From positions 558,001-622,000 of the forward strand of contig NZ_CP043430.1 in NCBI RefSeq assembly GCF_008271365.1: a stretch of DNA of 64,000 bases. The letters are read 5' to 3'. A model generated the notes under the pieces. The model was not told the DNA's origin and made no database searches. It saw only the letters and a list, made by a program, of their open reading frames with translations. This DNA comes from Microbacterium sp. 1S1 (GTDB lineage: Bacteria > Actinomycetota > Actinomycetes > Actinomycetales > Microbacteriaceae). Shown here piece by piece: positions 8,803-16,616 of the stretch. Position 1 is the stretch's first letter. Each line of letters starts with the position of its first letter. The position numbers were made by a program, and so were the translations under genes.

Positions 8803-9780
8803 TCAGCCGCGCAGCCAGCGGGCCGCTTCGGTGGCCCAGTACGTCAGCACCGCATCGGCCCCCGCCCGCCGGATGGAGAGCAGCGACTCCAGAACGGCGG
8901 CACGCCGATCGATCCACCCGTTCGCGGCGGCGGCTTCGATCATCGCGTACTCGCCGGACACCTGGTACGCCCACACGGGGACGGTCACCGCATCGCGCAC
9001 CTCGCGGAGCACGTCGAGGAAGGCCATCGCCGGCTTCACCATCACGATGTCCGCACCCTCGTCCTCGTCGACCAGCGCTTCCCGCACGCCTTCGCGACGA
9101 TTGCCGGGGTCGAGCTGATAGGTGCGGCGGTCGCCCTGGAGTTGTGAGTCCACGGCCTCGCGGAACGGTCCGTAGAACGCGCTCGCGTACTTCGCGGCGT
9201 ACGCCAGGATCAGGGTGTCGGTGAAGCCTTCGGCGTCGAGTGCCTGTCGGATCACCGCGACCTGACCGTCCATCATCCCGGACAGCCCGAGCAGCTGCGA
9301 CCCGGCACGCGCCTGGCCCAGCGCCATCGACGCGTACCGCTCGAGGGTCGCGTCATTGTCGACCGAGCCGTCGGCGGCGAGCACACCGCAATGGCCGTGG
9401 TCGGTGAACTCATCCAGGCACAGGTCGGTCTGGACGACGAGCGCATCGCCGACCTCGGCGGCCAGCGCCTCGGTGGCCACGTTGAGGATGCCGCGGGGAT
9501 CGTCGGCACCGGAGCCGCGGGCGTCGCGAACCGCCGGAACGCCGAACAGCATGACCCCGCCGACCCCGGCCTCCGCGGCCTCCACCGCCGCACCACGCAG
9601 CGAGTCGATCGAGTGCTGGGCGACCCCGGGCATCGATCCGATGGCGACCGGCTCGCTCAGACCCTCGCGGACGAAGAGCGGAAGGACGAGCTGACGCGGC
9701 TCGAGGGATGTCTCGCGCACGAGGTCGCGGACGGCACGGGATCGGCGCAGCCGGCGCAGGCGGATGTCGGGGAAGCTCAC
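8803..9780 (-). CDS. hemB: Porphobilinogen synthase (delta-aminolevulinic acid dehydratase)
   Basis: 325 residues, full length. Condenses two 5-aminolevulinate molecules to porphobilinogen. The two Schiff-base lysines are in [12 protein letters not shown] (near 197) and [11 protein letters not shown] (near 250). The metal segment reads [14 protein letters not shown]. Two of the three zinc-site cysteines are kept and the middle one is Asp, a mixture between the zinc-type (Cys-rich) and magnesium-type (Asp/Ala) enzymes. The start codon overlaps the hemD stop by 4 nt, so hemC-hemD-hemB are translated as a coupled set. Metal use cannot be decided from sequence alone. Confidence 0.97.
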   Translation of the reverse strand: MSFPDIRLRRLRRSRAVRDLVRETSLEPRQLVLPLFVREGLSEPVAIGSMPGVAQHSIDSLRGAAVEAAEAGVGGVMLFGVPAVRDARGSGADDPRGILNVATEALAAEVGDALVVQTDLCLDEFTDHGHCGVLAADGSVDNDATLERYASMALGQARAGSQLLGLSGMMDGQVAVIRQALDAEGFTDTLILAYAAKYASAFYGPFREAVDSQLQGDRRTYQLDPGNRREGVREALVDEDEGADIVMVKPAMAFLDVLREVRDAVTVPVWAYQVSGEYAMIEAAAANGWIDRRAAVLESLLSIRRAGADAVLTYWATEAARWLRG

Positions 9781-10574
9781 GGTGCGAACTCGTCGGCCGC
9801 GTGCGGAAGGGTGAACTGCGAGACGGCGTCGATCAGCGCATCGATCGTCTGCCGATCCGCGACCACCGACACCGGGAGCCCGGCGCGCTCGGCGTCCTTG
9901 GCTGTGCGTGGGCCGATGGCCGCGAGCAGCGTCTCATCCGGGATCTCCGGGAACTGCTCCCTGACCTGCTCGGCGACCGAGCCGCTGGTGATGAGGATGG
10001 CGTTGATGCGTCCGTTCTCGACGTCGCGGCGGATGCGCTCCGTCACCGGCACGCCGACCGTGCGGTAGGCGACCACGCCGTGGACATCGTGTCCCGCCTC
10101 GGACAGCAGGATGCTGAGGACGGGCTTGGCGATCTCGCTGCGCAGCGCCAGGATGCGGCGGGGCTCGTGCTCCAGGGCGATGAGCTGCTGCGCCATGCCC
10201 TGCGCGGAGTTGTCCTGCGCCGGAACGAGAGCGACCTCGTAGCCCACGGCCTGCAGCGCCGCGGCGGTGGTCTCGCCGACCGCCGCGATCTTCGTGGTCT
10301 TCGGCACGACCGCGCGATGGGCGAACAGCACGTCGACCGTCGTGGCGCTCGTGACGGTCAGCCAGTCGAACTCGCCGGCCGCCAGCTGCTCCAGAGCGCG
10401 GTCGAGCGTCGCCTGATCGGTCGTCGGGGCGAAGTTGATCAGCGGGGCGACCACCGGCACCGCGCCGAGAGCACGGAGGCTCGCGGCGACGCTGTCACCC
10501 CAGGGGCCGCCGCGGGGCACGAGGATGCGCCAGCCGTCCAGCGGTCGGTCCTGCTTGCTTTCGGAAGTGGTCAT
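9777..10574 (-). CDS. hemD: Uroporphyrinogen-III synthase
   Basis: 265 residues. Closes and inverts ring D of hydroxymethylbilane to give uroporphyrinogen III. The family is poorly conserved, but the two-lobed pattern is clear: N-terminal [17 protein letters not shown], the mid segment [15 protein letters not shown], and the C-terminal [16 protein letters not shown] with [15 protein letters not shown]. It overlaps hemC by 4 nt upstream and hemB by 4 nt downstream. The position directly after hemC supports the call. Confidence 0.93.
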   Translation of the reverse strand: MTTSESKQDRPLDGWRILVPRGGPWGDSVAASLRALGAVPVVAPLINFAPTTDQATLDRALEQLAAGEFDWLTVTSATTVDVLFAHRAVVPKTTKIAAVGETTAAALQAVGYEVALVPAQDNSAQGMAQQLIALEHEPRRILALRSEIAKPVLSILLSEAGHDVHGVVAYRTVGVPVTERIRRDVENGRINAILITSGSVAEQVREQFPEIPDETLLAAIGPRTAKDAERAGLPVSVVADRQTIDALIDAVSQFTLPHAADEFAP

Positions 10575-11572
10575 GACAATTCGGATTGCTCTTGAGGGAC
10601 GAGATCAGCCGCCCCTTGATCGAGCAGCCGACGGGCAACAGCGAGCCCGAGCTCACGCGCTGCGTGCATCGGGTCTGCACCATCGGCAGCATCCGCACCA
10701 TTGCCACTGCCGTTCCGATGAATATACTCCCCGTTCAGGGCTTCCGTGACGTCGAGACCGATTCGTCGAGTGCCGTCCGGGGCGTACACCACCGTCCTGA
10801 CGCGGATCTCGGAGCCCTGGACGACGGCGTGCGCCGCCATGGGGGCTTGACAACCGGCGTCCAACCCCTCCAAGATGGCCCGCTCGACGGTGATGGCCAG
10901 CCGCGTCTCCGCGTGATCCAACGCCGACAGTGCCGTCCGCAGTTCCTGCGGCGCATCCGCACGGGTCTCGACCGCGAGCGAGCCCTGGCCCGGAGCGGTC
11001 GGCCACTCCGCGAGACCGAGTTCCTCCCGGTGCAGGGGAGAATCCGTGCCGAGGCGCGACAGCCCGGCGGCGGCGAGGATCACGGCGTCCAGCTGTCCGG
11101 ACGCGACCCGCGCGAGGCGGGAGTCGACGTTGCCGCGGATGTCCACGACGTGTGCGCGGGGTGCCCGCCGATGGACCTGGGCGATGCGCCGCGGGGAACC
11201 GGTGCCCACGGAAGCCCCCGCCGGCAGCTCGTGCAACGGGACACCGTGCCGGGTGAGCACGACGTCGCGTGCGTCCTCGCGTCGGGGAGTGGCGGCGATC
11301 ACGAGCGAGTCGGGGACCGCGGTCGGCAGATCCTTGAGGGAGTGCACGAGAAAGTCGCACTCGCCGGCGAGGAGCGCCTCGCGGAGCCGGGTGGCGAAGA
11401 TGCCGAGTCCGCCGATCTCGGACAGGGAAGCGCGGTTGGTGTCGCCCTCGCTCGTGATGGGCACGAGCTCGACGCGACGACCGGTGACCTTCTCGAGAGC
11501 GGCGGCGACGTGGCCGGACTGCGCCTGGGCGAGGGCGCTGCGGCGGGTGCCGAGACGGATGGGGGTGCTCAT
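10571..11572 (-). CDS. hemC: Hydroxymethylbilane synthase (porphobilinogen deaminase)
   Basis: 333 residues. Polymerises four porphobilinogens to hydroxymethylbilane. Starts with the typical IRLGTRRSALAQAQSGHVA and contains HSLKDLPT, GTGSPRR and the dipyrromethane-cofactor Cys in LDAGCQAPMAAHA. The catalytic Asp is in the HSLKDLPT region. It lies 5 nt after hemQ and is coupled to hemD by ATGA overlap. The C-terminal domain is somewhat longer than in E. coli, with a Gly/Asn/Asp-rich loop near residues 290-305. Cytosolic. Confidence 0.97.
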   Translation of the reverse strand: MSTPIRLGTRRSALAQAQSGHVAAALEKVTGRRVELVPITSEGDTNRASLSEIGGLGIFATRLREALLAGECDFLVHSLKDLPTAVPDSLVIAATPRREDARDVVLTRHGVPLHELPAGASVGTGSPRRIAQVHRRAPRAHVVDIRGNVDSRLARVASGQLDAVILAAAGLSRLGTDSPLHREELGLAEWPTAPGQGSLAVETRADAPQELRTALSALDHAETRLAITVERAILEGLDAGCQAPMAAHAVVQGSEIRVRTVVYAPDGTRRIGLDVTEALNGEYIHRNGSGNGADAADGADPMHAARELGLAVARRLLDQGAADLVPQEQSELS

Positions 11573-11577
11573 GGCGT

Positions 11578-12255
11578 CTACTGCAGCACGTCCGCGATCT
11601 CGTCGAACCGCAGGCGGCGCCCGGTGTAGAAAGGCACCTCCTCCTTCACGAACATGCGGGCGTCGGTGTAGCGGAGATCGCGCATCATGTCGACGAGATC
11701 GGTGAGCTCATCTGCCTCCATCGGCAGCAGCCACTCGTAGTCGCCCAGCGCGAAGGCGGCGACGGTGTTCGCGATGACGCCCGTGAAGGCGGCACCCTTG
11801 CGGCCGTGGTCGGCGAGCATCGCGCGGCGCTCGCCCTCCGGGGCGAGGTACCACTCCGGCGTGCGGACGAACGGATAGAGCACCAGCCAGTCCTTCGGCT
11901 CGACGCCGCGGAGGAAGCCGGGGACGTGCGCACGGTTGAACTCCGCGTCGCGGTGGACGCCCATGGCGTTCCATACGGGGAGGAGCGAGCGCAGCATCTC
12001 GGTACGGCGCAGCCGGCGGAGCGCCTTCTGCAGTTCCTCGGCGGTGTCGCCGTGCAGCCACACCATGAGGTCGGCGTCTGCCTTGAGTCCCGAGACGTCG
12101 TAGAAGCCACGGACGGTGACGCCCGAATCCTCGATGTGCGAGACGATCGACTCGAGCTCGGTCGCGTCGTTCTCGGTGACAGGGACGTCGGGATTGCGTC
12201 GCCAGACGGCCCAGAGGGTGTAACCGGACGGGTTCTCTTCGCGCAGGTCGGACAT
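11578..12255 (-). CDS. hemQ: Coproheme decarboxylase
   Basis: 225 residues of the chlorite-dismutase fold. In the coproporphyrin-dependent pathway of actinobacteria and Firmicutes, HemQ removes two carboxylates from coproheme to give haem b. The radical-forming Tyr is in LVLYPFVRTPEWYL and the proximal His in MLADHGRKGAAF. The distal Arg of true chlorite dismutases is not evident, which supports HemQ. A CAGACT -10-like box sits 6 nt before the ATG, so hemQ probably starts a leaderless transcript that continues into hemC-hemD-hemB-hemL. Confidence 0.95.
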   Translation of the reverse strand: MSDLREENPSGYTLWAVWRRNPDVPVTENDATELESIVSHIEDSGVTVRGFYDVSGLKADADLMVWLHGDTAEELQKALRRLRRTEMLRSLLPVWNAMGVHRDAEFNRAHVPGFLRGVEPKDWLVLYPFVRTPEWYLAPEGERRAMLADHGRKGAAFTGVIANTVAAFALGDYEWLLPMEADELTDLVDMMRDLRYTDARMFVKEEVPFYTGRRLRFDEIADVLQ

Positions 12256-12261
12256 GATCCC

Positions 12262-12267
12262 AGTCTG
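12262..12267 (-). promoter_or_regulatory. -10-like box CAGACT upstream of hemQ (leaderless)
   Basis: Minus-strand CAGACT with 6 nt to the hemQ ATG. Same context and spacing as boxes at 7182 and 23686. It would drive hemQ-hemC-hemD-hemB-hemL. Confidence 0.45.
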
Positions 12268-12334
12268 CCCCCTTTGCGGAGGAGCCGCTAATCAGGGGAA
12301 TACTGCCCCCGCCCGAGGGCGGCGCGGTGGCGGA

Positions 12335-12607
12335 TCAGCGGGCGATCGCGCGGGCGATGGCCCACACGGTGCCGCCCACGGCGGCCGCGATTCCGATGGT
12401 CGCGGCGATCGCGGCCACGGGGTTGCGGTCCGCGAACGCGCGCGCCTTCACGGCGGCGCGCGCCGACGCCTTCTCCACGCGTCGCGGGATGTTCCCCTTG
12501 ACCTCGATGGCGGCGAGCGCCGCTTTCAGCTCCGCCCGCGCCGAAGCGACGGGGTCGACGATGCCCGCGGGGACCGCGGTGCGCGGCAGCGACTCAGGGG
12601 TGCTCAT
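12335..12607 (-). CDS. DUF3618-like small membrane protein
   Basis: 90 residues. An N-terminal helix-forming segment (DPVASARAELKAALAAIE) and a C-terminal hydrophobic helix (NPVAAIAATIGIAAAVGGTVWAIA) give the layout of DUF3618 proteins, which in actinobacteria usually sit next to a Holin-X and a YtxH-like gene, as here. The start overlaps the upstream gene by 14 nt. Probably an inner-membrane accessory of envelope stress or cell-surface maintenance; no biochemical role is established. Confidence 0.72.
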   Translation of the reverse strand: MSTPESLPRTAVPAGIVDPVASARAELKAALAAIEVKGNIPRRVEKASARAAVKARAFADRNPVAAIAATIGIAAAVGGTVWAIARAIAR

Positions 12608-13001
12608 CGCCGGCCTCCTTCACGATTCGGATGTCCTCGGCCACGGCCTGTGCCGGATTCTGGCGCCGGAGCACCTTGCGGAACTTCAGGATGCCGAGCA
12701 GGGCGAACAGCAGCACGGCGACGATGAGGATGCCGAACACCGCCAGCGCAGACAGCCACACCGGCCACCACGACGACAGTCCGGCGATCGCGAACACGAG
12801 GATCACCGGCACGGCCCAGAACAGGAAGAACAGCGCGACGAGGAACCAGACCGAGCCGACTCCGGCGTCCTTCGCCGTACGGGAGACCCACGCCTTGGCC
12901 GCGTCGATCTCGGCCTTGACGAGGTTGGTCACCAACTCGGGCAGATCGCCGAGCAGGGTGAGCAGGCTGTCGTCGGCGCGGTCCCGGTATCCGCGGGGCA
13001 T
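12594..13001 (-). CDS. Actinobacterial Holin-X family membrane protein
   Basis: 135 residues with two long hydrophobic helices (about 48-75 and 80-108), preceded by an amphipathic N-terminus with LLGDLPELVTNLVKAEIDAAKAW. That arrangement is typical of the actinobacterial Holin-X/superfamily III family (Phage_holin_3_6). These are chromosomal genes in most actinobacteria, and there is no phage context here. It is 1 nt downstream of the YtxH-like gene and overlaps the DUF3618-like gene, so the three form one unit. Physiological role unknown. Confidence 0.82.
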   Translation of the reverse strand: MPRGYRDRADDSLLTLLGDLPELVTNLVKAEIDAAKAWVSRTAKDAGVGSVWFLVALFFLFWAVPVILVFAIAGLSSWWPVWLSALAVFGILIVAVLLFALLGILKFRKVLRRQNPAQAVAEDIRIVKEAGDEHP

Positions 13002-13002
13002 C

Positions 13003-13416
13003 TCAGTCCCCGGACTTCTGCGCCGTCGGCTTCGGTGCGGCGGTCTTCGCCGCCCCCGGCTTCTGCGCCGCGGCCGCGCGCTCCTTCACCTCGTCGACCG
13101 CGTCCTCCGCGGCGTCCGAGATCTCTTCCGCCGCGTCCTTGCCGGAGGCGATGACCGCGTCGAGCTTCTGCCCGGGGGTCCCGTCGCCCTTGACCGACTT
13201 GACGATCTTGACGGCGCCGGTCCAGACCGCACCGGGGACCGCGGCGGCCTTGTCGCCGACGAAGTCCTTGACCTTGCCCACCTGCTCCTGCACCGGGTCC
13301 GTGTTCCAGACCTTCAGCCACTGCGTCTTGATCTGCTCGTAACGCTCGCGTCCTGCGCGGGTGCCGAGCACATAGCCGACGCCGAGTCCGACGACGAGTC
13401 CGATCTTCCCCTTCAT
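13003..13416 (-). CDS. YtxH-like envelope-associated protein
   Basis: 137 residues. It begins with a short hydrophobic segment (KIGLVVGLGVGYVLGTRAGRE), the YtxH signature. An amphipathic helical region follows, then a charged Ala/Lys/Glu tail (from about 95) that is probably disordered. First gene of a three-gene unit with Holin-X and DUF3618. The ribosome-binding site GAGGAG lies 6-7 nt before the ATG. A palindrome (ATGCCGA-TT-TCGGCAT) and a possible TACGCT -10 box lie 80-110 bp upstream. Function unknown; family members are often linked to general stress. Confidence 0.75.
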   Translation of the reverse strand: MKGKIGLVVGLGVGYVLGTRAGRERYEQIKTQWLKVWNTDPVQEQVGKVKDFVGDKAAAVPGAVWTGAVKIVKSVKGDGTPGQKLDAVIASGKDAAEEISDAAEDAVDEVKERAAAAQKPGAAKTAAPKPTAQKSGD

Positions 13417-13509
13417 GGGGTCTCCTCACGTTGTTCCGGCCGTGGTCCGTCCGCGTGGGACGCCGATCGTCGCGTCTCCGCCGCGATCAGGTACCCAGCG
13501 TATCGCCGT

Positions 13510-13525
13510 ATGCCGATTTCGGCAT
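13510..13525. promoter_or_regulatory. Palindrome upstream of the YtxH/Holin-X unit
   Basis: Perfect 7-bp dyad ATGCCGA-TT-TCGGCAT in the 162-bp gap between hemY and the YtxH-like gene, about 95 bp upstream of the latter's start. It may be an operator for the envelope-gene unit or part of a terminator after hemY. A minus-strand TACGCT that could serve as -10 lies just downstream of it. Confidence 0.35.
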
Positions 13526-13578
13526 CAATCGATGAGAGGGTTGACACGGAGCCTCCCAGCGCACTCGCCGGGCGCCGA

Positions 13579-15117
13579 TCAGTCCCAAAGCAGCGCGCGC
13601 CGCAGCCGATCCGCTTCCTCCACGGCATCCGGGACGACCTGGGCGAGGCCCGTCCCGGCGAGCCAGGCGCCCACCGCCGCCAGGCCGGGGACGGCACGCA
13701 CGGCCGCGCGGGCCGCCGCGCGCCGCTCACCGGAACCGATGAGGGATGCCGGCTGCGCCTGCACGAAGCGTCCACGGTGTCCGGCCAGCACCTGCTCCGG
13801 CGTCAAGGGGACGCCGAGGAGCGTCGCGGCCTCCCGGCGGGCGAGATCGATCGCTGCCTCATCGTCCATTGCTGCGGTCGCGGCCGGTTCACCCTGGGCA
13901 CCGAAGGAGACGCGGACGACCTCCCGGTCTGCGGCGGCTTCCCGCACCCACGACCACTTCGCCGTGGAGTGCGTCAGCGCCTTCGCCGTGTGGCTGTGCG
14001 GCACCGTGAGCACGCCGGTGCCGCGGGGCGGAGTCCGCAGTGCGGGGGCGTCGAGCAGCAGGGTCACGATCTCGATCTCGGGAGAGGGGGCCGGCTCCGC
14101 GGATGCGAGAGCGGGCGCAGCATCCGCCAGCAGCGCCCGAGCCACGTGCTCGGACGTCGCGATGATCACCGCGTCGGCGTCGATCATCGCTTCCTGTCGC
14201 GCGGCCTCGATCGCGGCACCGTCGTCCGGACGCAGCGGGTCCTGCTCCGCGGGCTCCTCGACGCAGACGCGCCAGGTGGTGCCGTCGGTCGTGAGGCTCC
14301 GAACCTCGACGTTGGTGCGCACGGTCGCGCTGAGCTCACCGAGGTCGGCGGCGAGCGCGTCGACGAGCGCGCTCATCCCGCCGACGAGTCCCTCGACGGC
14401 CGCGCCCGGCGTCTTCGCGCCGCGCGACGCGGTGTCGCCACGGAGGGCCAGGACCGCCCCGGACAGGGAGCCGACGCGGGTGAGGGCGGCGTTGAGCCCG
14501 GGGGCGGCGACGTCGATGTCCACGTCGTCGGGCGAGGCCGAGTAGACGCCCGTCGTCACCGGGGCGACGAGCCGGTCGCGCACCTTCTCCCCCATGCGGG
14601 AGGCGACGAGCCGGCCGAGGCTGAGCTGATGCCCGATCGTGAGCGGTGGACGGACGCGGTCGAGGTACGCCCGCCAGGCGCCGGACCAGCCGATGATCCG
14701 GCGGACGTCGTCCTGGAAGGGGTTACCGGGGATGCCCAGAATGCCTCCGGCGGGGAGCGGCGCCGCGCCGCCGCCCGGGAGCCCGGCGAGCCAGGCCCCT
14801 CCGGCCTGCGGCGTCACGACGCGCTCCGTGAGTCCGAGGTCGTCCACGAGCGCACGGACGTGTCCGCCCTTCGTCGCGTAGCTCTCTGCCCCGGCATCCA
14901 GGGCGACACCGTCCAGGTCGACCCGCCGGATCACGCCGCCCAGGTCGTCCGCCGCCTCGAGCAGAGTCACCTGCATGCCGACCTTCGCGCACTCGCGCGC
15001 CGCGACGAGCCCGCCGACGCCGCCGCCGACCACGACCACATGCGTCCGGGCGGCGCGCGCGGCCAGGTCCGCCGGTTCGGCGGAGGACGATGCAGGACCG
15101 GGGCGCTCGGAGCTCAT
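13579..15117 (-). CDS. hemY: Coproporphyrinogen III oxidase (HemY/CgoX, FAD-dependent)
   Basis: 512 residues. An FAD-binding amine-oxidase-type protein that, in the coproporphyrin pathway used with HemQ, oxidises coproporphyrinogen III to coproporphyrin III. The N-terminal dinucleotide fold is VVVVGGGVGGLVAARE (about residues 26-41), and the C-terminal FAD segment is LAAVGAWLAGTGLAQVV. Start 15117 was chosen because GGATGGGGG precedes it; the frame stays open far upstream but only as non-coding readthrough. The gap to arsR is 92 nt. The first 14 nt from the start (reading upstream) are identical to those at the hemE start. Confidence 0.93.
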   Translation of the reverse strand: MSSERPGPASSSAEPADLAARAARTHVVVVGGGVGGLVAARECAKVGMQVTLLEAADDLGGVIRRVDLDGVALDAGAESYATKGGHVRALVDDLGLTERVVTPQAGGAWLAGLPGGGAAPLPAGGILGIPGNPFQDDVRRIIGWSGAWRAYLDRVRPPLTIGHQLSLGRLVASRMGEKVRDRLVAPVTTGVYSASPDDVDIDVAAPGLNAALTRVGSLSGAVLALRGDTASRGAKTPGAAVEGLVGGMSALVDALAADLGELSATVRTNVEVRSLTTDGTTWRVCVEEPAEQDPLRPDDGAAIEAARQEAMIDADAVIIATSEHVARALLADAAPALASAEPAPSPEIEIVTLLLDAPALRTPPRGTGVLTVPHSHTAKALTHSTAKWSWVREAAADREVVRVSFGAQGEPAATAAMDDEAAIDLARREAATLLGVPLTPEQVLAGHRGRFVQAQPASLIGSGERRAAARAAVRAVPGLAAVGAWLAGTGLAQVVPDAVEEADRLRRALLWD

Positions 15118-15197
15118 GCCCCCATCCTTCCACCGCCACCTGTGCACGGATCGCGCGAACGGCCGGGTAATCGCCGCGGATGGGACACAGGCCACAC

Positions 15198-15213
15198 CTC
15201 GAACGGAGGTCAG
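15198..15213. repeat. 16-bp direct repeat, copy at the arsR 3' end
   Basis: CTCGAACGGAGGTCAG, identical to 15510-15525. The stop codon of arsR lies inside it (15210-15212), just as the hemE stop lies inside the other copy. Confidence 0.85.
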
Positions 15214-15473
15214 GCCCGACCGCGCCTGCGCACCTCGCGGAGGACGATCTGCTCCGGGCAGACCGTGGAGAGGAAGTCGCCGACGGAGAGGGCGAGACGT
15301 TCGCCGACGAGCGAGTAGTAGATGCGGTTGGCGTCGCGGCGCTCGGTGACGAGGCCCGCCTGCCGCAGCACACTCAGGTGCCGGGAGATGGTGGGCCCGC
15401 TCGAAGAGAAGCGGGACGCGATCTCCCCTGCCGCGAGCTCCCCCTCCTTGAGGTCCTGCAGGATCTGTCTCAA
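15210..15473 (-). CDS. ArsR/SdpR-family winged-helix repressor, short N-terminus
   Basis: 87 residues from a TTG start. Winged-helix DNA-binding domain: GEIASRFSSSGPTISRHLSVL is the helix-turn-helix and ERRDANRIYYSLV the wing. No metal-binding CxC motif is seen, so it is closer to the SdpR/autorepressor type than to metal sensors. The TTG at 15473 is the only usable start after the in-frame hemE stop; GAAGG lies 6 nt before it. The first helix usual in the family (ALADPTRR) is missing or altered. The gene lies between two identical 16-bp direct repeats and reads in the same frame as hemE. Targets unknown. Confidence 0.75.
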   Translation of the reverse strand: MRQILQDLKEGELAAGEIASRFSSSGPTISRHLSVLRQAGLVTERRDANRIYYSLVGERLALSVGDFLSTVCPEQIVLREVRRRGRA

Positions 15474-15509
15474 CGGCTGCCTTCGGTCCGCGGCTGGGGC
15501 GAGGTAGCG

Positions 15510-15525
15510 CTCGAACGGAGGTCAG
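15510..15525. repeat. 16-bp direct repeat, copy at the hemE 3' end
   Basis: CTCGAACGGAGGTCAG, identical to 15198-15213 and 312 bp (104 codons) away. It contains the hemE stop codon (15522-15524). Confidence 0.85.
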
Positions 15526-16544
15526 CCGGCGTGCACCAGCTCGACGATGCGGGTGAGCTGGTCGGGGTCGGTCTCCGGGGGCACCCCGTGACCGAGGTTG
15601 AGGATGTGGCCGCGCGCCGCCCGGCCGCGCTCGAGCACGTCCCGGACATGCGCCTCCAGCACCGGCCACGGCGCCCCGAGGAACGCAGGGTCGATGTTGC
15701 CCTGCACCGACACCTCCGGGCCGAGGATCGCGGCGGCCTCATCGAGCGGCAGCCTCCAGTCGACGCCCACGCCGTCGGCGATGCCGTCCAGCCGCATGTC
15801 GCCGAGGAAGGGACCGGTGCCGACGCCGAAGTGGATCGTCGGGACGCCGATACCCTCCAGCGCCGTGCGGGAGTGCGGCGCCACGAAGGTGCGGTAGTCG
15901 GCGGGGCTGAGCGAACCAGCCCAGCTGTCGAAGAGCTGCACGACCGAAGCTCCGGCGTCGCGCTGCGTCTCGAGGAACCGTCGCGAGATCTGCGCCAGCC
16001 AGCCCGCGAGACGGTGCCACGCCTCAGGCTCCGCGTGCATCATGCCGCGGGCGCGCAGGTGCTCCTTGGACGGGCCGCCCTCGACGAGATACGCCGCGAG
16101 GGTGAAGGGCGCCCCCGCGAAGCCGATCACCGGAGTGTCGCCGAGCTCGGCGGCGACGATGCCGACCGCCTCCGCGATGGCGGCGCCGTCCAGGCTCTCC
16201 GGGGCGATCGCGGTGATGCGGTCGACGTCGGCCACCGTCCGCACGGGGTTGGCGAAGACCGGGCCGCGGCCGGGCTCGATCTCCACGTCGACGCCGGCGA
16301 GACGCAGCGGGATGACGATGTCGCTGAAGAACACCGCTGCGTCGACGCCGTGCCGTCGCACCGGCTGCAGGGTGATCTCGGCGGCGAGGTCGGGGGTGAG
16401 GCAGGCGTCGAGCATCCGCGTGCCGACCCGCAGCTCCCGGTACTCGGGCAGGGACCGGCCCGCCTGGCGCATGAACCAGACGGGGGCGGTGGCGGGGCGG
16501 TCGCCGGTGAGGGCGCGCAGCAGCGGGGCGTCGGAGAGTGCCAT
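15522..16544 (-). CDS. hemE: Uroporphyrinogen decarboxylase
   Basis: 340 residues. Decarboxylates the four acetates of uroporphyrinogen III to give coproporphyrinogen III, the substrate of HemY. The N-terminal active-site motif is [16 protein letters not shown]. Also typical are [22 protein letters not shown], the Asp/Ser segment FDSWAG, and the C-terminal [14 protein letters not shown]. The start at 16544 follows a GGAGG/GGGGG-rich ribosome-binding site. Divergent from hemA with a 72-bp shared promoter region. Its stop codon is embedded in a 16-bp repeat shared with arsR. Confidence 0.97.
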   Translation of the reverse strand: MALSDAPLLRALTGDRPATAPVWFMRQAGRSLPEYRELRVGTRMLDACLTPDLAAEITLQPVRRHGVDAAVFFSDIVIPLRLAGVDVEIEPGRGPVFANPVRTVADVDRITAIAPESLDGAAIAEAVGIVAAELGDTPVIGFAGAPFTLAAYLVEGGPSKEHLRARGMMHAEPEAWHRLAGWLAQISRRFLETQRDAGASVVQLFDSWAGSLSPADYRTFVAPHSRTALEGIGVPTIHFGVGTGPFLGDMRLDGIADGVGVDWRLPLDEAAAILGPEVSVQGNIDPAFLGAPWPVLEAHVRDVLERGRAARGHILNLGHGVPPETDPDQLTRIVELVHAG

Positions 16545-16604
16545 GCCCCCATCCTCCCATCCGGCGCATATGCGGCCGCCGAGTCCCGGCTTCGGACGCT
16601 CGGG

Positions 16605-16610
16605 TACAAT
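16605..16610 (+). promoter_or_regulatory. -10 box TACAAT of hemA (leaderless)
   Basis: TACAAT, the best -10 match in the window, 6 nt before the hemA GTG at 16617. The mRNA would start at the GTG. No ribosome-binding site is visible. No good -35 was found. Confidence 0.65.
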
Positions 16611-16616
16611 CGAAGG

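Noticed and set aside
12594..13001. Phage remnant (holin)
   Set aside because: The Holin-X family is a chromosomal actinobacterial membrane protein; no lysin, structural or integrase genes surround it.
15210..15524. hemE-arsR fusion by stop-codon readthrough
   Set aside because: Possible because the frames match, but a usable TTG with GAAGG exists, and no selenocysteine or readthrough signal is seen.
15180..16616. N-terminal extension of hemA by about 480 codons in the same frame
   Set aside because: It runs antisense through hemE, has no similarity to glutamyl-tRNA reductase, and the real GTG sits right after a TACAAT box.
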